From positions 2,073,501 to 2,137,500 of the forward strand of contig OY288107.1 in the NCBI GenBank assembly GCA_958431225.1: a DNA stretch of 64,000 bases, given 5' to 3'. Each line of letters opens with the position of its first letter. Within the stretch, counting starts at the first letter, position 1. A program made the translations under genes and the position numbers. Below, in pieces: positions 1 through 8,539 of the stretch. Below the pieces are notes generated by a model. That model saw only the letters and a list, made by a program, of their open reading frames with translations. It was not told the origin of the DNA and ran no database searches. This DNA is from an uncultured Alphaproteobacteria bacterium (lineage in GTDB: Bacteria; Pseudomonadota; Alphaproteobacteria; Puniceispirillales; UBA1172).

Positions 1-316
1 GCCGATGCCCCAAGGCGAATAGCACATTATCCAAAATCGTCATATGCGGGTAAAGTGCGTAGTCTTGGAACACCAAACCGATGCCACGTTCTTCGGGGCG
101 GGTGATGGATTTATTGTCGGCAACTTTGCGCCCTTCAAGCCAGATTTCCCCCGCCGAAGGACGTTCAAGCCCCGCCGCTAGACGCAGAATCGTGGATTTG
201 CCGCAACCGGACGGCCCTAGCAATGCGACCACCTCATGGCTTTTGACGTGGAAGCTGATGCCCTCTACCGAGATGCTAGAACCATAAGTATGGGCGACAT
301 TTTTGAATTCAATCAT
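1..316 (-). CDS. ABC transporter ATP-binding protein, N-terminal part (cut by window edge)
   Basis: This is an ATPase subunit of an ABC importer, of which only the first 105 residues lie in the window. The frame starts MIEFKNVAHTYG. It has a Walker A motif GPSGCGKST near residues 37-45 and a Q-loop stretch GLVFQDYALYPHMT near residue 85. That Q-loop resembles the FbpC/PotA/MalK type of importer ATPase (ferric iron, polyamine or sugar). The signature motif and Walker B are beyond the left edge, so the substrate cannot be named. Its ATG overlaps the end of scpB by 8 nt, which suggests translational coupling. Many alphaproteobacteria have tatA after scpB, so this neighbour is not the usual one. 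Confidence 0.85.
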   Translation of the reverse strand, partial: MIEFKNVAHTYGSSISVEGISFHVKSHEVVALLGPSGCGKSTILRLAAGLERPSAGEIWLEGRKVADNKSITRPEERGIGLVFQDYALYPHMTILDNVLFALGHR

Positions 317-941
317 GGTCATCCCCATCTTCTTCGCCATCCGCATCTTCTTCATCGCCATCCGCATCAGCAGGGCGGAGGAAATCGCTGATGACTGCCC
401 CTTGGCGCAATAATCCGCTGCGTTTTAATTCGTCTAGCCCCGGTAAATCGGTGATATTTTCTAGCCCGAAATGGTCTAAAAATTCATGGCTCGTCCCCCA
501 AGTCACCGGGCGTCCGGGGCTACGTTTGCGTCCTTTCGGGCGAATCCAGCCCATTTCTAATAAAATATCCAACGTGCCTTTGGATATGGTCACCCCGCGA
601 ATTTCTTCAATCTCGGCGCGGGTGACGGGTTGGTGGTAGGCGATGATGGCTAGGGTTTCTAGCCCGGCGCGCGATAGCGGTTTTTCCGTCTCACGCAACG
701 CCTCTAAATGTTCGGCAATATCGGGGCGGGTGCGGAAAGCCCAATGCCCATCCATCTGGCATAATTCAAGCCCACTTTCCGCACCATAGCGCGCGCCCAA
801 TGCCGCCATCACCGCATCATAAAGCGCGTCATCGGCATCATCGGGCAGATATTTGCGAATCGCGCGCGCGCTCATTGATTCGGGGGAGGCGAAAAGCAAT
901 GCTTCAATGATACGGCAATAATGGTTGATGTCGGCACTCAT
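309..941 (-). CDS. scpB: Segregation and condensation protein B (ScpB)
   Basis: ScpB is the winged-helix (kite) partner of ScpA in the SMC-ScpAB condensin that compacts and segregates the chromosome. The 210-residue product shows the family core with EALLFASPE near the start and LETLAIIAYHQPVTRAEIEEIRG near residues 93-115, followed by the RGRKRSPGRP-type segment. The last 20 or so residues are a run of Asp, Glu and Gly (DADGDEEDADGEEDGDDHD), an acidic tail of the kind seen on several proteins of this window. The start overlaps the scpA stop by 4 nt, and the end overlaps the next gene. Identification is firm. Confidence 0.95.
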   Translation of the reverse strand: MSADINHYCRIIEALLFASPESMSARAIRKYLPDDADDALYDAVMAALGARYGAESGLELCQMDGHWAFRTRPDIAEHLEALRETEKPLSRAGLETLAIIAYHQPVTRAEIEEIRGVTISKGTLDILLEMGWIRPKGRKRSPGRPVTWGTSHEFLDHFGLENITDLPGLDELKRSGLLRQGAVISDFLRPADADGDEEDADGEEDGDDHD

Positions 942-1726
942 GGCTGTTTTTGCTCGCTTGCGGTTAGGTAAATGTCGCCGAATTGTTGGTCTTGGCGGAG
1001 GTGGGCTTGTCCGTCGCGCACCATTTCTAAACTAGCCGAAAAATGCGCGGCAAGGGCGGAACGATAATCAAACGCGCTTTGCAGATTCGGTGGCAGAAAC
1101 GACAGCAGATTATTCCAGCCTTTGTTGTCTTTTATCAAACTGCTTAATCGCGCCACCGCTTCTTCAATGCTGTAAAGATGCGAGGGGGTGATGGTTAGGA
1201 CCTCGGCATCTTGGCGTCCGGCAATTTGTCCGTAGGCTTCTAGCAAATCATAGAGGCTCGCCTGATGGGCGATGCGGATTTGCCGGTCGGGGTGCCAATT
1301 TGTGCCACTGCGAAACCGCGCCCGCCCTAGACGTGGGAGTGCCATTAAATCTTGGCTGGCTTTGCGCATGGCTTCAAGGCGGAGGAGTTGTTGTTTTAAC
1401 GCCTCTGCCATATCTAGCGTTTCTAGTGCCTCATCGGGTTCGGGTTCGGGCAACAACAACCGCGATTTCAAATAGGCAAGCCACGCCGCCATCACCAAAT
1501 AATCCGCCGCGATGTCAATATCCAATTCCTCCGCCCGCGAGATATAGGCGAGATATTGTTCCGCCAATGGCAAGATGGCAATTTCCGCGAGGTCAATTTT
1601 TTGGTCGCGCGCGAGTTCAAGCAATAAATCAATCGGGCCTTCATAACCATCAAGCACCAGAAAAAACGACAACTGATGCGAGTTATTGCGGGGGTCTTCT
1701 TGGAAAGTGTCATTTATGGGAGGCAT
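938..1726 (-). CDS. scpA: Segregation and condensation protein A (ScpA)
   Basis: ScpA is the kleisin that bridges the SMC heads in bacterial condensin and binds a ScpB dimer. The 262-residue product has the typical N-terminal FLVLDGYEGPIDLLLELARDQ segment, then the IDLAEIAILPLAEQYLAYI helix and the AADYLVMAAWLAYLKSRLLLP stretch that defines the family. The C-terminal winged helix is less conserved. It is the first of the scpA-scpB pair, whose frames overlap by 4 nt. It lies only 11 nt after the SPOR protein gene. The nagZ gene often found at this point in alphaproteobacteria is absent. Confidence 0.95.
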   Translation of the reverse strand: MPPINDTFQEDPRNNSHQLSFFLVLDGYEGPIDLLLELARDQKIDLAEIAILPLAEQYLAYISRAEELDIDIAADYLVMAAWLAYLKSRLLLPEPEPDEALETLDMAEALKQQLLRLEAMRKASQDLMALPRLGRARFRSGTNWHPDRQIRIAHQASLYDLLEAYGQIAGRQDAEVLTITPSHLYSIEEAVARLSSLIKDNKGWNNLLSFLPPNLQSAFDYRSALAAHFSASLEMVRDGQAHLRQDQQFGDIYLTASEQKQP

Positions 1727-1737
1727 GAGGGGCGCAC

Positions 1738-2478
1738 CTAATTTGCTTTATTCAGGATGCAATCCTGCCCGACGGATTTTAGCACATTGCAAAAATTACG
1801 CGCATCACCGCGTGTCATGGGCGCGCTGACTATGCGCCAAAACTGCCCTTTCTCGCCGGCATCGTGGAACATGGTGGTGAAACTTTCCCCAGATTTGAGG
1901 CGCGCGCGGTGTTTTTCGGTTAGCAAGGCGGCGTTGCGCTTGGCGCGGGCTTCATCACGAAACGACGCAAGTTGGACGTGGTAAAGCGGGGTGTTGGGGT
2001 CAATTTTGGGCGCGGGTTCGGGTGCGGGTACGGGCGCGGGTTCGGGCTCAGGTTCGGGTGCGGGCTCAGATTCGGGCGCAGGTTCAGTTTCAGATTGCGA
2101 TGTTGGAATTTCCGTCAAGCCGGATTCGGGTGCGGATTCGGGCGCAGTTTCGGGTGCGGGCGCGGTTTCGGGCGCGACTTCAACCTCAACCTCAACTTCA
2201 ACCTCTACGGGGGGCAGTTCGGGGGTTGATTCCGGGGGAATCAGCACCTCGCCTTCAAGTGCTTCGCGGTTGGGCGTGTCTAAATTGCTCAAAAGCGCGC
2301 TGTCGGTGTTATCCACGCGCGCATCCTCGGCATTAGGGTGCGGGATTTTGTAAGGCGCGGTGTCGGCTGTGAGGATGGCAATGTCGCGGGGCTGTGAAGA
2401 CGACTGCCACCACATATAACCCAATGCCACCGCCAAAACCAAGATGACTATCCCGATGATTATTTTCAAACGTTGCAT
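1738..2478 (-). CDS. SPOR-domain inner-membrane protein
   Basis: This is a bitopic envelope protein likely to bind denuded septal peptidoglycan through its SPOR domain. Residues 5-25 form an N-terminal membrane anchor (IIIGIVILVLAVALGYMWW). Roughly residues 80-160 are a Glu/Pro/Ala repeat linker (PEPEPAPVPAPEP type), presumably extended across the periplasm. Residues 165-246 are a SPOR domain beginning PLYHVQLASFRDEARA. A SPOR protein between argS and scpA is a recurrent alphaproteobacterial arrangement. The repetitive linker produces long spurious frames on the opposite strand. Septal role is inferred from the domain only. Confidence 0.85.
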   Translation of the reverse strand: MQRLKIIIGIVILVLAVALGYMWWQSSSQPRDIAILTADTAPYKIPHPNAEDARVDNTDSALLSNLDTPNREALEGEVLIPPESTPELPPVEVEVEVEVEVAPETAPAPETAPESAPESGLTEIPTSQSETEPAPESEPAPEPEPEPAPVPAPEPAPKIDPNTPLYHVQLASFRDEARAKRNAALLTEKHRARLKSGESFTTMFHDAGEKGQFWRIVSAPMTRGDARNFCNVLKSVGQDCILNKAN

Positions 2479-2485
2479 CAGTTCC

Positions 2486-4387
2486 TCACATTTCTTTCGG
2501 CGCGCTAACGCCCAAAATCCCTAGCCCATTCTGCAAGACAATGGCAGTAGCTTCAACCAGTTGCAAGCGCGCATCCTCCAATTCCGCCTCCACACCGAGA
2601 AAACGCAAATGTGCATCCTCACGCCCACGATTCCATAATGCGTGAAAAAGCCCCGCGAGTTCAATCAAATAAAACGCGATGCGGTGGGGTTCAAGGTTCT
2701 CGGCGGCGGCTTCGACTTGGCGGGGAAAACTGGCGAGGTGGCGAATCAGCTGCATTTCGCCATCATCGGTGAGGCGCACAAGATTTTTCGCATCGCGCTC
2801 GCCCGGTTTTTGATTTAGCACCGAATGCGCGCGCGCATGGGCATACTGCACATAAAACACCGGATTATCGCGCGTCTGTTGCGTGACCTCGGCATAGTCA
2901 AAATCCATAGCTTGGTCGCCCCGGCGGGTCAGCATAATAAAACGCAAAATATCCGCCCCCACCGCATCCAAAACATCCGACAAAGCCACAAAAGTCCCCG
3001 CACGTTTAGACATTTTCACAGGCTCGCCTTTGTCCATTAGTTTGACGAGTTGGACTAGTTGCACATTGAGATTGTCCTCGCCCCCACTTAGCGCCGCTAC
3101 CGCCGATTTCATGCGCTTCACATAACCGCCATGATCCGCGCCCCAGATATTGATGAGGGTGTCGCTCCCACGATTTAACTTATCCAAATGATAGGCAATA
3201 TCCGTGGCAAAATACGTCCAACTGCCATCAGATTTTTTCAAGGTGCGATCCACATCATCGCCAAAAGCGGTGGAACGGAAAAGCATTTGTTTGCGGGGTT
3301 CCCAATCCTCGGCTTTGTCGGATTTGGGTTTTTTGGGGATGCCGTCATAAATCAGATCCTTTTTCTTGAGCGTATCCACAGCCTTTTCCACTGCCCCCCC
3401 CGCCACCAATTCACGCTCGGACGAAAAGCGGTCAATATGGATATTGAGGCGCGCTAAATCCTCTTTGATTCCCTGCATAATATCATCAATGGCAAAGTCA
3501 CGGATTTCAGCCAAATTCTCATCGCTGAGACCATCACGCAGTTGCTCGTCAATGCTCGATTCCAACTCGCCCTCAACTTCCCGCAGAATAGTATTGATGA
3601 AAGGAGCTAAGTTTTTTGGGAAATTCTCAATAATGCTCTGCTCTAAATCTCTCTCTGCTTTCCGCATGATGTCTTTAATAAACATGGCAGAAACTTCGGG
3701 CAAATTCCTGTTTAGGAGACCACGACCACGGGCATCAAGCAAATTTTTCGCCGTTTCCATGACATAATCGCTGGGATATTCGTCCTTCCCCACTTTCGCT
3801 GTTTCATCCTCAAGCAATTGCAAATAACGCATATAAACCGAGTGCGCCAGAACATCCACCTGATTACCCGCATCATTGATATAATATTCGCGGGTGATTT
3901 TATACCCGCTTTTTTCTAGCAGATTGGCAAGGCTATCACCAATAATCCCCCCCCGCGCATGGGCGGCGTGTAGAGGTCCGGTGGGGTTTGCTGATACATA
4001 TTCCACATTGATGCTCTGTCCTTTGCCGATGTTGTTATTGCCCCATTTTTCGCCTGCTTTGAGAATGTCGGTAATGCGCTCCTGCCACTTTTGCCGTTCA
4101 AGCGTCATGTTGATGAATCCTGCCCCCGCTACCGATACGGAATCTATGCCGTCTAATTCCCCTATCGCCTTTGCCAGAATTTCTGCCAATTCTTTTGGGG
4201 GCATTTTGGCGGGGCGCGCCATTATTAGGGCGTAATTGGTGGATAATTCGCCGTGGCTGGAATCGCGGGGGGGTTCGCAATAGGCGGGGGGGATTTCGTC
4301 TAGCGGGATTTTGCCATCACGCGCTAATTTCTCGGCGATGGCAGTAATCTCTGCACCATAATGCGTAAAAATATTCATCGGATTCAT
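2486..4387 (-). CDS. argS: Arginyl-tRNA synthetase with a repeat-built insertion
   Basis: This class I synthetase charges tRNA-Arg. The 633-residue product has the N-terminal additional domain, the catalytic VEYVSANPTGPLHAAHARGG segment with HAAH as the HIGH motif (residues 140-143), and VKMSKRAG as the KMSKS loop. It ends in the DALR anticodon-binding domain with HALWNRGRED. It is clearly longer than the usual alphaproteobacterial ArgS of about 580-600 residues. Residues 227-297 contain extra helical sequence that looks like imperfect copies of the neighbouring segment (see findings). A second Met at residue 4 is an equally plausible start. The gene abuts dgt without a gap. Confidence 0.95.
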   Translation of the reverse strand: MNPMNIFTHYGAEITAIAEKLARDGKIPLDEIPPAYCEPPRDSSHGELSTNYALIMARPAKMPPKELAEILAKAIGELDGIDSVSVAGAGFINMTLERQKWQERITDILKAGEKWGNNNIGKGQSINVEYVSANPTGPLHAAHARGGIIGDSLANLLEKSGYKITREYYINDAGNQVDVLAHSVYMRYLQLLEDETAKVGKDEYPSDYVMETAKNLLDARGRGLLNRNLPEVSAMFIKDIMRKAERDLEQSIIENFPKNLAPFINTILREVEGELESSIDEQLRDGLSDENLAEIRDFAIDDIMQGIKEDLARLNIHIDRFSSERELVAGGAVEKAVDTLKKKDLIYDGIPKKPKSDKAEDWEPRKQMLFRSTAFGDDVDRTLKKSDGSWTYFATDIAYHLDKLNRGSDTLINIWGADHGGYVKRMKSAVAALSGGEDNLNVQLVQLVKLMDKGEPVKMSKRAGTFVALSDVLDAVGADILRFIMLTRRGDQAMDFDYAEVTQQTRDNPVFYVQYAHARAHSVLNQKPGERDAKNLVRLTDDGEMQLIRHLASFPRQVEAAAENLEPHRIAFYLIELAGLFHALWNRGREDAHLRFLGVEAELEDARLQLVEATAIVLQNGLGILGVSAPKEM

Positions 4388-5560
4388 CTATCTCAAAATC
4401 GGTGTTGGCGCGAAAAGGCGTTCGTGTTCGGTTGTGGCGAAGCGGTCGGTCATGCTGGCTATGTAGTCGGCTATGTGTCGGGCTTTGGTTTTGGCTTCTA
4501 ACTTATTTAGATGCTGTTGGTCAAGATATTGCCATTCGTTGGGGAGCGTGTTGGTCTCGTCCATGAATAGCTGATACATCTCGCGGATGAGCCGTTTTGC
4601 TTTGCTGGTCATGCGATTTACTTTGAAATGTCGCCATACATTGGTGAATAGAAACTTTTTCAAAATTTCTAAATCTTTTTCCATTTCTGCGGAAAATGCG
4701 GCGGTGGGTTGGTTGGCGTTGCGGATTTCATCGGCGTTTTTGGGGCGCAACCCTGCTAAACGTTTTTCGGTCTCGGTGATTAGGTCGCCTACGGCTTGTT
4801 TGATGAGGTGGCGGGTTAGTTCATGCACTAGGCGCGAGGTTTTTAAGGTGCCGTGGTCTTTTTTCAAGCGCGTTAGCACCCCCCCTGCCAACGGCAATTC
4901 GCGCATCGCATCGGGGTCTAGTAGCCCTGCCCTAATCCCGTCATCGCAATCATGGGCTAGATAGGCGATATCATCGGCTAGATTGGCAATCTGTGCCTCT
5001 AATGACGCATAACTGCCCAATTTCAAATCCATTTCTTTATCCAACTGCGCTATGGTTGGGCGCGGTTTTTTTTGTGGGCCGTTATGTTTAATCACGCCCT
5101 CCAAGACCTCCCATGTTAGGTTCAGCCCATCAAAACCCACATAGCATTGCTCTAATTTCGTCAGCACCCTCACGGTTTGCTCATTATGCTCAAAGCCTCC
5201 GTATTCTTTCATCATTTGATTCAATGCCATCTCCCCCGCATGACCGAATGGCGTGTGTCCTAAATCATGCGCCAGTGCCACCGCCTCTGCCAAATCTTCA
5301 TCTAGGCGTAGATGGCGGCAAATTGTGCGGGCTATTTGTGCTACCTCCAATGAATGCGTCAGGCGGGTGCGGAAATAATCGCCCTCGTGATAGATGAATA
5401 CTTGGGTTTTGAATTTCATTTTGCGAAAAGCCGATGAATGGATGATGCGGTCGCGGTCGCGTTGAAACGGCGAGCGCATCGTGTCTTCCTCAGACAAATG
5501 CGGAAATTGCCGTCCCCGACTAGATTGATGCGCTGCTGCGTAAATTGCTAGATGGCTCAT
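4388..5560 (-). CDS. dgt: Deoxyguanosinetriphosphate triphosphohydrolase-like protein
   Basis: This is an HD-domain enzyme that hydrolyses dNTPs, typically dGTP, to deoxynucleoside and triphosphate. The chosen Met gives 390 residues. After RSPFQRDRDRIIHSSAF it shows the metal-binding residues H69 in RLTHSLEVAQ and H98-D99 in AHDLGHTPFGHAGE, then the family segment NLTWEVLEGVIKHNG. Two upstream Mets would extend the protein to 395 or 410 residues. The longest form would run into the divergent erpA frame, and relatives begin near this Met. In many alphaproteobacteria dgt sits directly upstream of argS, as here. Confidence 0.92.
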   Translation of the reverse strand: MSHLAIYAAAHQSSRGRQFPHLSEEDTMRSPFQRDRDRIIHSSAFRKMKFKTQVFIYHEGDYFRTRLTHSLEVAQIARTICRHLRLDEDLAEAVALAHDLGHTPFGHAGEMALNQMMKEYGGFEHNEQTVRVLTKLEQCYVGFDGLNLTWEVLEGVIKHNGPQKKPRPTIAQLDKEMDLKLGSYASLEAQIANLADDIAYLAHDCDDGIRAGLLDPDAMRELPLAGGVLTRLKKDHGTLKTSRLVHELTRHLIKQAVGDLITETEKRLAGLRPKNADEIRNANQPTAAFSAEMEKDLEILKKFLFTNVWRHFKVNRMTSKAKRLIREMYQLFMDETNTLPNEWQYLDQQHLNKLEAKTKARHIADYIASMTDRFATTEHERLFAPTPILR

Positions 5561-5605
5561 AATGCTGATGAGCATAGCGCGAATGTGGCTTTTACGCAAT
5601 GCGAC

Positions 5606-5634
5606 TTGATGCGCACCCAAAAGATGATTATATT
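5606..5634 (+). promoter_or_regulatory. Candidate sigma-70 promoter of erpA-xthA
   Basis: TTGATG (5606-5611) and TATATT (5629-5634) are separated by 17 nt. Both hexamers are close to consensus. The ATG chosen for erpA lies only 9 nt after the -10 box, so the transcript would be nearly leaderless. Position and spacing are read directly from the sequence; activity is inferred. Confidence 0.5.
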
Positions 5635-5643
5635 AGGGATGTT

Positions 5644-5994
5644 ATGAACGCAATAGCGCAAAATTTTTCCATCACCCCCCGTGCGGTTGAACAAATCGCG
5701 CGCATTATTGCTAGTGAGGATGGCAATGTGTTCCGCCTTGCTGTGCTTGGGGGCGGGTGTTCGGGGTTTCAATATCAGTTCAGCCTTGATGATGCCCCCC
5801 ATGATGATGATATCATCCTGCAATACCGCACCGCTAATGATGCCGAGGTGGTTGCAGTGATTGATAGTATGTCGCTTGATTTCATCAGCGGCGGGCAGTT
5901 GGATTTTCTGGACGAACTCGCCGGGCAGTATTTTCAGGTCAATAACCCCAACGCCTCGGCGGGTTGCGGGTGCGGGACGAGCTTTGCCATCTAA
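5644..5994 (+). CDS. erpA: A-type iron-sulfur cluster carrier (ErpA/IscA family)
   Basis: This protein binds a transient Fe-S cluster and delivers it to apo-enzymes. From the chosen ATG it has 116 residues, the usual length for the family, and begins ITPRAVEQIARII. The three cluster-binding cysteines are C39 in GGGCSGFQY and C108 and C110 in the C-terminal AGCGCGTSFAI. An upstream ATG at 5599 would add 15 residues that relatives lack and would run across the predicted promoter. xthA follows after 10 nt, so the two genes probably form a transcript divergent from dgt. ErpA and IscA cannot be told apart with certainty by eye. Confidence 0.9.
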   Translation: MNAIAQNFSITPRAVEQIARIIASEDGNVFRLAVLGGGCSGFQYQFSLDDAPHDDDIILQYRTANDAEVVAVIDSMSLDFISGGQLDFLDELAGQYFQVNNPNASAGCGCGTSFAI

Positions 5995-6004
5995 TACCCC
6001 CCTC

Positions 6005-6817
6005 ATGATTGCAAGCTGGAACGTCAATTCCATCAAAGTGCGCGTGGATGCGGTGCTGGATTGGCTGGCGTCTAGCGATTGCGATATTTTGTTGATGCAG
6101 GAAACCAAAAGTCTGGATGAAAATTTCCCCACCGAGCGTTTTGCTGAGGCGGGGTATGCGGTGGAAATTCATGGACAGAAAACCTATAACGGCGTGGCGA
6201 TTGCATCAAAACAGCCGATGGTATTACGCCAAAAAGGGTTGGGGGATGCGGGGGATGAACAGGCGCGCTATTTGGAAATAGAAGTTGGGGATTTTATTAT
6301 TGCTTCCATATACTTACCGAACGGAAATCCAGTAATGGATGAAGGTAATATCTCGGCTAAATTCACCTATAAGTTGGCGTGGATGGAACGTCTGATTCGC
6401 CATGCTGACGCGCTCAATCAATTAGGGCGTCCGGTGATTCTAGGGGGGGATTTTAACATTATCCCTGATGCGTTGGATTGCCACGATCTCGCGCGCTGGC
6501 ACGGCGATGCGCTCCATCATCCGCATAGCCTCAAATTGTGGCGGGGGCTGACCTATTTGGGTTATGCGGATAGTTTCCGTGCGCTAAATCCGTCCCGCAT
6601 GGCGTTTAGTTTTTGGGATTATCAAGGGGGGGCTTGGCAGAAAGATGACGGCATCCGCATCGACCATATCCTCATCAATGCCGAAGCCGCCGACCGCATC
6701 ACCGCCAGCGACATAGACAAAACCCCGCGCGGATTAGAACGCGCTAGCGACCACACGCCGGTTTTTGCACGATTCGAGGGGGCACGATTCGGGGCAAAAT
6801 CTCAAATATCGGCATAA
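6005..6817 (+). CDS. xthA: Exodeoxyribonuclease III
   Basis: Exonuclease III is the AP endonuclease and 3'-repair phosphodiesterase of base-excision repair. The product is 270 residues from the start [15 protein letters not shown], which is the canonical N-terminus; a longer upstream frame overlapping erpA is rejected for that reason. Family motifs are ILLMQETK with the metal-binding Glu, the YNGVAIASK segment, [17 protein letters not shown], and the C-terminal [11 protein letters not shown] with the catalytic Asp-His. The gene ends inside the convergent ilvD, overlapping it by 16 nt. Confidence 0.95.
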   Translation: MIASWNVNSIKVRVDAVLDWLASSDCDILLMQETKSLDENFPTERFAEAGYAVEIHGQKTYNGVAIASKQPMVLRQKGLGDAGDEQARYLEIEVGDFIIASIYLPNGNPVMDEGNISAKFTYKLAWMERLIRHADALNQLGRPVILGGDFNIIPDALDCHDLARWHGDALHHPHSLKLWRGLTYLGYADSFRALNPSRMAFSFWDYQGGAWQKDDGIRIDHILINAEAADRITASDIDKTPRGLERASDHTPVFARFEGARFGAKSQISA

Positions 6818-8523
6818 ATTTCGGTTTCGGCTTCTGCCCCCGGATGCGTCAGCGCGCCTTTTTCGGCAGAACCGACGGTTTGTGCGTATTTCCACAATGT
6901 CCCTGATTGGTAATTGGTGGTGCGGGGTTGCCATTTTTTGCGCCGCGCCTCCAATTCGGCATCGCTTAAATCCACCGAAATCACGCCCTCTACCGCGTCA
7001 ATGGTGATGATATCGCCATCTTGCAACAGCGCGATTGCCCCGCCTACTGCTGCCTCCGGACCCACATGACCGATACAGAATCCGCGTGTTGCCCCGGAAA
7101 AACGCCCATCGGTAATCAGTGCGACTTTATCGCCCATGCCTTGTCCGTAAATCGCCGCCGTGGTGGCTAACATCTCGCGCATGCCGGGTCCGCCTTTTGG
7201 CCCTTCATAGCGAATCACAATCACTTCGCCCTCTTGGTAGTTGCCTTTTTCCACCGCCGCGAAGGCATCTTCCTCACAATCAAAACAGCGCGCTTTGCCG
7301 GTAAAAACTAGATTCTGCATCCCTGCTACCTTGACCAACGCGCCTTCGGGGGCGAGATTGCCCCGCAAGCCTACCACCCCGCCGGTGGGGGAAAGCGGCG
7401 CACTGACCGGACGCACGACATCTTGGTCTTGGGGGAACGCCACATCCGCCAGATTTTCCGCCATCGTTTTGCCGGTCACCGTGAGGCAATCCCCATGGAT
7501 AAACCCGCCCTCTAACAGCGTTTTGAGCAATACCGGCACACCGCCAATTTCATACATATCTTTGGCGACATAGCGCCCGCCCGGTTTCAAATCGGCAATA
7601 TAGGGCGTGCGTTTGAAAATCGCGGCGACATCGTGCAGGTCAAAGGAAATCCCACATTCCGCCGCCAAAGCCGGCAGGTGCAATCCGGCATTGGTTGAAC
7701 CCCCCGAAGCCGCCACCACCGTCGCCGCATTTTCAAAGGCTTGGCGCGTTAAAATCATGCGCGGGCGGATATTTTGGCGCACTAAATCCATCACCACCCG
7801 CCCCGAATGATACGCATATTCATCACGGCTTTCATAAGGCGCCGGCGCACCCGCAGAACCCGGCAGAGCCAAGCCTATCGCCTCGGACACGCAAGCCATG
7901 GTATTGGCGGTGAACTGCCCGCCGCACGAACCTGCACTCGGGCAAGCGACACATTCTAGCTGGTGCAATTCGTCATCGGACATATTGCCCGAAGCGTGCG
8001 CACCGACCGCCTCAAACACATCCTGCACCGTGACATCGCGCCCCTTAAACCGCCCGGGCAGAATTGACCCCCCATACATAAATACCGACGGCACATCCAA
8101 CCGCGCCATCGCCATCATCACACCGGGTAGCGATTTATCGCATCCCGCCAAGCCCACTAGCGCATCATAGCAATGCCCGCGCACGGTTAATTCTATCGAA
8201 TCGGCAATGACTTCACGGCTGACCAGCGATGATTTCATGCCCTGATGCCCCATAGCGATGCCATCGGTGACGGTGATGGTGGTGAATTCGCGGGGGGTGC
8301 CGCTATGTTCGGCGACACCTTTTTTCGCGGCTTGGGCTTGGCGGTCAAGCGTGATGTTGCACGGTGCTGCTTCATTCCATGTGGATACCACGCCGACTAG
8401 GGGTTGGTTGATTTCTTCCTCGGTCATGCCCATGGCGTAATAATATGACCGATGCGGGGCGCGTTCAGGCCCGATGCTGACATGACGGCTCGGTAGTTTT
8501 GATTTATCCCATTTTGATGACAT
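6802..8523 (-). CDS. ilvD: Dihydroxy-acid dehydratase
   Basis: IlvD dehydrates 2,3-dihydroxy-isovalerate and 2,3-dihydroxy-3-methylvalerate to the keto acids that lead to valine, leucine and isoleucine. The 573-residue protein carries the three conserved cysteines expected to hold a [2Fe-2S] cluster: C55 (APCN), C128 (GCDKSLPG) and C200 ([14 protein letters not shown]). It also has the C-terminal [20 protein letters not shown] signature. Sugar-acid dehydratases of the IlvD/EDD family are the alternative, but length and the CDKSLPG context favour IlvD. It lies 16 nt after valS at the end of a minus-strand run and overlaps xthA tail to tail. Confidence 0.93.
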   Translation of the reverse strand: MSSKWDKSKLPSRHVSIGPERAPHRSYYYAMGMTEEEINQPLVGVVSTWNEAAPCNITLDRQAQAAKKGVAEHSGTPREFTTITVTDGIAMGHQGMKSSLVSREVIADSIELTVRGHCYDALVGLAGCDKSLPGVMMAMARLDVPSVFMYGGSILPGRFKGRDVTVQDVFEAVGAHASGNMSDDELHQLECVACPSAGSCGGQFTANTMACVSEAIGLALPGSAGAPAPYESRDEYAYHSGRVVMDLVRQNIRPRMILTRQAFENAATVVAASGGSTNAGLHLPALAAECGISFDLHDVAAIFKRTPYIADLKPGGRYVAKDMYEIGGVPVLLKTLLEGGFIHGDCLTVTGKTMAENLADVAFPQDQDVVRPVSAPLSPTGGVVGLRGNLAPEGALVKVAGMQNLVFTGKARCFDCEEDAFAAVEKGNYQEGEVIVIRYEGPKGGPGMREMLATTAAIYGQGMGDKVALITDGRFSGATRGFCIGHVGPEAAVGGAIALLQDGDIITIDAVEGVISVDLSDAELEARRKKWQPRTTNYQSGTLWKYAQTVGSAEKGALTHPGAEAETEIYADI

Positions 8524-8539
8524 TTTGCTGTCCTCCGAA

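Noticed and set aside
1972-2353. Gly/Phe/Arg- and Gly/Ser/Ala-rich frames on the plus strand, resembling repeat structural proteins
   Set aside because: They are antisense readings of the Glu/Pro/Ala linker of the SPOR protein, whose frame has a membrane anchor and a recognisable domain.
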